From Oscillatoriales cyanobacterium Centralia_MAG_596 (GTDB lineage Bacteria; Cyanobacteriota; Cyanobacteriia; Leptolyngbyales; Leptolyngbyaceae): DNA of 47,214 nucleotides. The stretch covers positions 1 through 47,214 of the forward strand of contig JAJPKC010000462.1 of NCBI GenBank assembly GCA_021323955.1, given 5' to 3'. Below the pieces are notes generated by a model. It had not been told where the DNA came from, searched no databases, and saw only the letters and a list, made by a program, of their open reading frames with translations. Numbering within the stretch: position 1 is the stretch's first letter; each line of letters opens with the position of its first letter. This document shows positions 42,890-47,214 of the stretch, in pieces. Position numbers and translations under genes: made by a program.

Positions 42890-45456
42890 CGAGTCCAGTA
42901 TCTGAAGTTCGGTCGGGACGGCGTCGCGGTAAAGCAGAACAGTTGACATTTTGGCTGACTGAGTGGTTTCCCAGTCGCTTCGATCGCGTTTTTCGCTCTG
43001 TCCACAATGTGCAGCTCTTTGGGCTGGGCGTGTTGCTGCTGCTGCTGTCTGTCCCGTTGATCATGACGCCCCTGGAAACATGGCAGCAGACTATAGCGGC
43101 GATCATGCTGGTGCTTCTGGGTTGGGTCGTTGTGCAGATTGAAAAGCGCTACGGCGATCGTCATACCAGCGAACTGCTCCACCTCTTTATGGTGTGGTTG
43201 AGTCTGATTACTACGTTTCGGTACCTTTACTACCGCGTGAGCTATACGCTCAATCTCGATGGCTGGTTAAACGGTCTGTTTAGCATTCTGCTGTTTGCAG
43301 CGGAACTGTACGCCATCATGACGCTGATGCTGGCGTTTTTTCAGACGCTCAAACTCAAGGATCGCCAGCCACCCGATCTATCGCGGGTGCCAGAGGCGTA
43401 TTTGCCGAAGGTCGATGTCTACATTCCGACTTACAACGAGGATGTGGAAATTGTCCGCAAAACAGCCCTGGGCGCACTGGCGATCGACTACCCAGCCGAT
43501 AAAAAGCGGGTCTACATTCTGGATGATGGTCGCGCTGAAAAATACCGGGCACGGCGAGCAGAACTGCGTCAGATGTGCGAAGACCTCGGCTGCACACTGA
43601 TGACGCGGGACAACAACGACCACGCCAAAGCCGGCAATATCAACACAGCCATGCGGAAGACCGATGGCGACTTGATCTTGATCCTGGACTGCGACCATAT
43701 TCCCACGCGCGACTTTCTCCAAAACACGGTCGGCTTTTTTCAAAACGCCAACGTCGCACTGGTGCAAACGCCCCACTGGTTCTATAACCCTGACCCCTTT
43801 GAGCGCAATCTGCTCACCGCTGGTAAGGTGCCCGTGGGCAACGAACTGTTTTACAAAGTGCTGCAAAAAGGCAACGACTTCTGGAATGCGGCCTTTTTCT
43901 GTGGTTCGGCGGCGGTCATTCGTAAAGACTACGTGCTCCAGATCGGTGGAATTGCGACCGAAACGGTGACTGAAGACTGCCATACGTCGTTTCGGCTGCA
44001 CGCTCTGGGCTATGAGTCGGTCTACTACGACAAGATCATGGTGGCGGGACTGGCTCCGGAGAAATTTTCAGCGTATGTGGGTCAGCAGGTACGCTGGGCA
44101 CGGGGGATGGCGCAAATTCTCCGGCTTGAAAATCCGTTGCTCAACCCCCGGCTGAATCTCACGCTTCCCCAACGGCTGTGCTACTTCAGCGCGACCTCGC
44201 ACTTCTTCTATGGGTTTCCCCGGTTGATGTATGCGATCGCACCCACGCTGTTTCTCCTCTTTGGCATCAACCCCATTCGCGGTCTGGGCCTCGAAACGCT
44301 GGCCTACGCGATGCCGCATATTTTTCTGTCTACCTACGCCAACCACATCACCTATAAAAACGTCCGCTTTACGTTCTGGAACGAGATCTATGAGTTTGCC
44401 ATGTCGTTTCAGGCCGGTATCGTGACTCTGTTGGCGTTGATTAACCCCAAACTGGGCAGCTTTAACGTCACTGACAAAGGGGTATCGGTGACCAAGCGCC
44501 GGTTTGACTGGCAGTCTGCGCGGGGGTTGGTCATTGTCACGATTCTGGTGGCGCTCTCGGTGCTGACGGTGCCACTGTGGTTGATCCTGCGCCCTGAGGA
44601 TACAGAGGCTGTTCTGACCAACATGTTCTGGTGTTTCTTCAATCTCGTGCTGCTCATTTCCGCATTGCTGGTGGCGTTCGAGCAGCCCCAACTGCGGCGG
44701 GCACACCGCCTCGATCGCAAACTGGGTGCCGTAATTTACAGCCAGGGGCAGGAATGGCGAGGGCAGACGCTGAATGTCAGCGAAACCGGCTGCCAACTGG
44801 TGCTGGATAGCTGGACGAATCTCCCGGACGAGGTGGAACTGGAACTAATTGGCGACTATGGCACGCGCGCGTTTGTGAATGGGCGCATTATCCGCGTCAC
44901 GCTGATTAATGAAACCCAGGTGGTGATGGCGATCGATTTTCTAACCCCCAGTCGCGCTCAACTGGATGCACTCAGTCTGGTCATTTACTCCGACGTGCGG
45001 GAGTGGTATTCCCAAACGCGGAATGCCATGGATGACCCAATGGAGTCATTTAAATTTATTGCCACCAGTGTTTCGCGATCGTTCCGGGAACCTCAACCCG
45101 CCCCCAACGCGCCGTTAATCCGAAAACAGATTCGGGCGCTGGCTCAGATCTACTGGGAAGGGCATTTCTACACGGCTGTCGCCACCGAAATTGGCGCTCG
45201 TAGCCTCAGGCTGGAGTTGGAACGTGAGGTGATTCCGAATCTGGAGGCCATGCATCAGACGAATGCTCTCGTGGGGTTACTGCTCAGTCAGACTGGCAAC
45301 GATGCGTTGCCCAAACGCCTGCTGGCGCAGGTACAGTCTGTCGAAACGTTTACCGACGCCGCGGGCAGCAAAATCGCGATCGAACTCAGATTCCCCGAAA
45401 ATCTCCGCGATCGCCAGGGTGGCAAAATTAAGGAACTGGTCGAAACGTTGAATTAA
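42886..45456 (+). CDS. bcsA: Cellulose synthase catalytic subunit BcsA with PilZ domain
   Basis: BcsA polymerises UDP-glucose into beta-1,4-glucan at the inner membrane. Several N-terminal membrane helices precede a GT2 domain with D213/D214 (ILDDG), DCD at 268-270, TED (D364 in TETVTEDCHTSF) and Q400-V-R-W (QQVRWARGM). The gating-loop-like FNVTDKG follows further helices. The PilZ domain has RRAHR (about 603-607) and NVSETG (about 629-634), matching the RxxxR and [DN]xSxxG c-di-GMP motifs, so allosteric activation is expected. A C-terminal extension of about 120 residues (FPENLRDRQGG) follows. The 856-residue length is normal. It is the last gene of the operon. Confidence 0.96.
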   Translation: MTSPVSEVRSGRRRGKAEQLTFWLTEWFPSRFDRVFRSVHNVQLFGLGVLLLLLSVPLIMTPLETWQQTIAAIMLVLLGWVVVQIEKRYGDRHTSELLHLFMVWLSLITTFRYLYYRVSYTLNLDGWLNGLFSILLFAAELYAIMTLMLAFFQTLKLKDRQPPDLSRVPEAYLPKVDVYIPTYNEDVEIVRKTALGALAIDYPADKKRVYILDDGRAEKYRARRAELRQMCEDLGCTLMTRDNNDHAKAGNINTAMRKTDGDLILILDCDHIPTRDFLQNTVGFFQNANVALVQTPHWFYNPDPFERNLLTAGKVPVGNELFYKVLQKGNDFWNAAFFCGSAAVIRKDYVLQIGGIATETVTEDCHTSFRLHALGYESVYYDKIMVAGLAPEKFSAYVGQQVRWARGMAQILRLENPLLNPRLNLTLPQRLCYFSATSHFFYGFPRLMYAIAPTLFLLFGINPIRGLGLETLAYAMPHIFLSTYANHITYKNVRFTFWNEIYEFAMSFQAGIVTLLALINPKLGSFNVTDKGVSVTKRRFDWQSARGLVIVTILVALSVLTVPLWLILRPEDTEAVLTNMFWCFFNLVLLISALLVAFEQPQLRRAHRLDRKLGAVIYSQGQEWRGQTLNVSETGCQLVLDSWTNLPDEVELELIGDYGTRAFVNGRIIRVTLINETQVVMAIDFLTPSRAQLDALSLVIYSDVREWYSQTRNAMDDPMESFKFIATSVSRSFREPQPAPNAPLIRKQIRALAQIYWEGHFYTAVATEIGARSLRLELEREVIPNLEAMHQTNALVGLLLSQTGNDALPKRLLAQVQSVETFTDAAGSKIAIELRFPENLRDRQGGKIKELVETLN

Positions 45457-45490
45457 GAGGAACGAACGCGGTTGAAACAAAGCATTCAAA

Positions 45491-45509
45491 GTCCCCCTTT
45501 TTAAGGGGA
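45491..45509. repeat. Short CCCCTT/AAGGGG stem-loop after bcsA
   Basis: GTCCCCCTTTTTAAGGGGA forms a 6-bp stem of a type common in cyanobacterial intergenic DNA (TCCCCCTTT...AAGGGGGA). It may help end the operon transcript, but no following T tract is present. Confidence 0.4.
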
Positions 45510-45554
45510 TTGAGGGTGATCACCATCAGTCGATGCAATGCCTGGAAGGGGCTA

Positions 45555-45695
45555 ATACGGAATCCGTTTCATGCAGAAGCCCTCCTCTTGTGTACGGGCG
45601 TAGCCTGCGGCAGAAAGATTGAGGTCGAGTTTTAGCGTTTGTGGCCACAGGCTACGCCCCTACCGATACCGCCACTCTACAAACGGATTTGGTAT
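45555..45695. repeat. MITE-like nested inverted repeat upstream of recQ
   Basis: Outer arms ATACGGAATCCGTTT (45555-45569) and AAACGGATTTGGTAT (45681-45695) match at 13 of 15 positions as inverted copies. Inner arms GGGCGTAGCCTG (45596-45607) and CAGGCTACGCCC (45648-45659) are perfect over 12 bp. The 141-bp element has no ORF, and its ends resemble those of the 33356-33455 element. It is a likely non-autonomous element, about 150 bp before recQ. Confidence 0.75.
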
Positions 45696-45847
45696 AAAGC
45701 GCGCCCTGACAGGCGCGATCGCCCTTTCTCAACCAGGGTCAACGAGCCAGTTCTAACCTCAAATCATCGCCAATTTCGCTCCAATGCCTCGGTTAGTGGT
45801 TTAAACTGCATGGGAACCCTGGTTTCCACGTGCATCCAGAATTCTTA

Positions 45848-47214
45848 ATGACAGCCAGCATCCCCTACGCTACCACCCAGTTCGCATCTCTAGAACAAGC
45901 GCTGAAGCACTACTTTGGCTACGAGAGTTTTCGTCCAGGGCAGCGTCAGATCATTGAGCATACGCTGCACGATCGCGACCTGCTGGTGATCATGCCAACC
46001 GGGGGCGGTAAGTCGCTCTGCTTCCAACTGCCCGCGCTGCTAAAAGAAGGCGTGATGATCGTCGTGTCCCCGCTGATTGCATTGATGCAAGACCAGGTAC
46101 AGGCGCTACAAAATAACGGCATCCCGGCAACTCTCCTCAATAGCAGCATCAGTTCGATCGAGTCGCAATCCCGGCAGGCAGCCATTCTTGATCGCAAAAT
46201 TAAGCTTGTCTATGTTGCGCCCGAACGCTTATTGAGTGAATCGTTTCTGGGGTTTCTGGATCAGGTCAAAGCGCGTGTCGGCATTTCGGCGATCGCGATC
46301 GATGAAGCCCACTGTGTGTCTGAGTGGGGGCACGACTTTCGACCGGAATATCGTCAATTACGACGACTGCGGCATCGCTATCAAAACGACGATCGGGTGA
46401 TTCCCATTCTGGCGCTGACTGCGACGGCAACAGAGCGAGTGCGGCACGATATCCTCGATCAACTGGAGCTTAAAGACCCACACATTCATGTCGCCAGTTT
46501 CAACCGCCCCAATTTGTACTACGAAGTGCGACCCAAGAGCAGTCAGCGACAGGCGTATGCAGAGCTTGTGCAGCAGGTACAGCGCACCCACGGCGCGGGG
46601 ATTATCTACTGTTTGAGCCGCAAGCGGGTAGACGAAATTACGGCCAAGCTGCAACACGACGGCATTGCGGCCCTGTCCTACCATGCGGGTTTGAGTGATG
46701 CCGTGCGCAAAGCAAACCAGGAGAAATTCATTCGGGATGATGCCCGGGTGATGGTCGCGACGATCGCCTTTGGCATGGGCATCAACAAACCGGATGTGCG
46801 CTTCGTCATCCATTACGATCTACCCCGCAACATTGAAGGGTACTATCAGGAATCGGGCCGAGCCGGACGGGATGGCGAACTGTCTCGCTGCACGCTCTTC
46901 TACGGCCCAGGTGATATCAAGACTGTTGAATTTTTGATTGCACAAAAGGTTGATCCAGTCACAGGTGACCCCCTGGAGGACGAACAGCGGATTGCGACCC
47001 AGCAATTGCGACGGGTGATCAACTACGCCGAAGCCACAGAATGCCGTCGCACCATTCAGTTAGGTTATTTTGGTGAAGATTTTGCCGGTAACTGCGGCAC
47101 CTGTGATAACTGCTGCCATCCCAAGCCGATTGAAGATTGGACGCTAGAAGCGCAGAAATTTCTTTCCTGTGTCGCTCGGTTTGCTCAAAAGGGACAGCGG
47201 TTTGGCACAAACCA
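45848..47214 (+). CDS. recQ: ATP-dependent DNA helicase RecQ, truncated at window end
   Basis: RecQ unwinds DNA 3'-to-5' in repair and replication restart. Helicase motifs run in order: motif 0 FRPGQRQII, Walker A MPTGGGKSLCFQLPA (50-64), DEAH at 152-155 (IDEAHCVSEWGHDFRPEY), the C-terminal helicase lobe (YHAGLSDAVR, ATIAFGMGINKPDVR, QESGRAGRDGE), then the RecQ zinc-binding cysteines (ECRRTIQLGYF, CGTCDNC). The start ATG 45848 is preceded by no strong Shine-Dalgarno sequence but gives the normal N-terminus. The 455 visible residues lack the rest of the winged-helix and any HRDC domain, which would be beyond the window. The track omits it because no stop is reached. Confidence 0.97.
   Translation, partial: MTASIPYATTQFASLEQALKHYFGYESFRPGQRQIIEHTLHDRDLLVIMPTGGGKSLCFQLPALLKEGVMIVVSPLIALMQDQVQALQNNGIPATLLNSSISSIESQSRQAAILDRKIKLVYVAPERLLSESFLGFLDQVKARVGISAIAIDEAHCVSEWGHDFRPEYRQLRRLRHRYQNDDRVIPILALTATATERVRHDILDQLELKDPHIHVASFNRPNLYYEVRPKSSQRQAYAELVQQVQRTHGAGIIYCLSRKRVDEITAKLQHDGIAALSYHAGLSDAVRKANQEKFIRDDARVMVATIAFGMGINKPDVRFVIHYDLPRNIEGYYQESGRAGRDGELSRCTLFYGPGDIKTVEFLIAQKVDPVTGDPLEDEQRIATQQLRRVINYAEATECRRTIQLGYFGEDFAGNCGTCDNCCHPKPIEDWTLEAQKFLSCVARFAQKGQRFGTN

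Larger units (their letters stand above)
45457..45847. other. Gap between bcsA and recQ
   Basis: The 391 nt contain a short stem-loop at 45491-45509 (CCCCTT/AAGGGG), a MITE-like element at 45555-45695, and no accepted ORF. The stem-loop follows bcsA by 35 nt but lacks a T tract. The promoter of recQ should lie in the last 150 nt. Confidence 0.55.

Noticed and set aside
1-47214. CRISPR arrays, tRNA genes, rRNA genes, insertion-sequence transposases or prophage
   Set aside because: No regularly spaced direct repeats of 25-40 nt, no T-loop/anticodon architecture in the gaps, and no transposase, integrase or phage structural protein in the translations.

Overview
The window looks like a chromosomal segment of a cyanobacterium, probably filamentous and Leptolyngbya-like. 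The HIP1-type palindrome GCGATCGC is scattered densely through coding and non-coding DNA. The order nrdR - rps1 - HAD phosphatase - metK is a cyanobacterial-type housekeeping block, and several families (CHASE2-GGDEF, GAF-rich hybrid kinases with a cyclase, DUF2993, ChaB, OprB-like porins) are common in this phylum. No tRNA, rRNA, CRISPR array, transposase or prophage gene was recognised. Genus placement is an inference.

Region by region. (1) 1-560: the 3' end of a fasciclin-domain gene and a small hypothetical gene. (2) 655-7207: a signalling island. A response regulator fused to glutaredoxin-like and thioredoxin-reductase-like domains (both lacking their redox cysteines) is followed 2 nt later by a histidine kinase with a cyclic-nucleotide-binding-like sensor. 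Facing them, and overlapping by 10 bp, is a 1164-residue REC-GAF-GAF-HK-REC-cyclase protein whose residues predict cAMP synthesis. (3) 7208-8608: a 1.4-kb stretch with no convincing gene but four separate short tandem duplications. (4) 8609-12809: nrdR, rps1, a HAD phosphatase and metK. (5) 12924-16834, minus strand: a beta-propeller/transglutaminase protein, ChaB, a small acidic protein and a DUF2993 protein, with palindromic repeats. (6) 16984-19228: sucC and sucD. (7) 19298-23573, minus strand: an ABC exporter pair and an MFS carrier. (8) 23716-31322: a CHASE2-PAS-GGDEF diguanylate cyclase, a type II NAD(P)H dehydrogenase, a large membrane alpha/beta hydrolase, hisA and a small hypothetical gene. 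(9) 31323-34428: a long gene-poor stretch, a membrane/coiled-coil protein and a lipoprotein. (10) 34853-45456: a bacterial cellulose synthase operon ordered OprB-like barrel, TPR protein, GH8 cellulase, BcsB, BcsA. (11) 45848 to the end: recQ, cut by the window edge.

The most interesting unit is the cellulose operon. It has no fused BcsC. An exported TPR protein and a separate OprB-type outer-membrane barrel, encoded in the opposite order to their order in BcsC, appear to share that job. BcsA carries a PilZ domain with intact c-di-GMP motifs, and a diguanylate cyclase with an inhibitory RxxD site lies about 9 kb upstream of the operon, so local c-di-GMP control is plausible but unproven. A five-copy 14-nt tandem array lies just upstream of the operon. 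Other tandem duplications of 14-18 nt occur before nrdR and in the metK leader, which suggests a recurrent mutational habit of this genome. The second notable unit is the signalling island, where a likely cAMP maker sits next to a kinase with a degenerate cNMP domain and a regulator whose output is an apparently cysteine-free flavoprotein.
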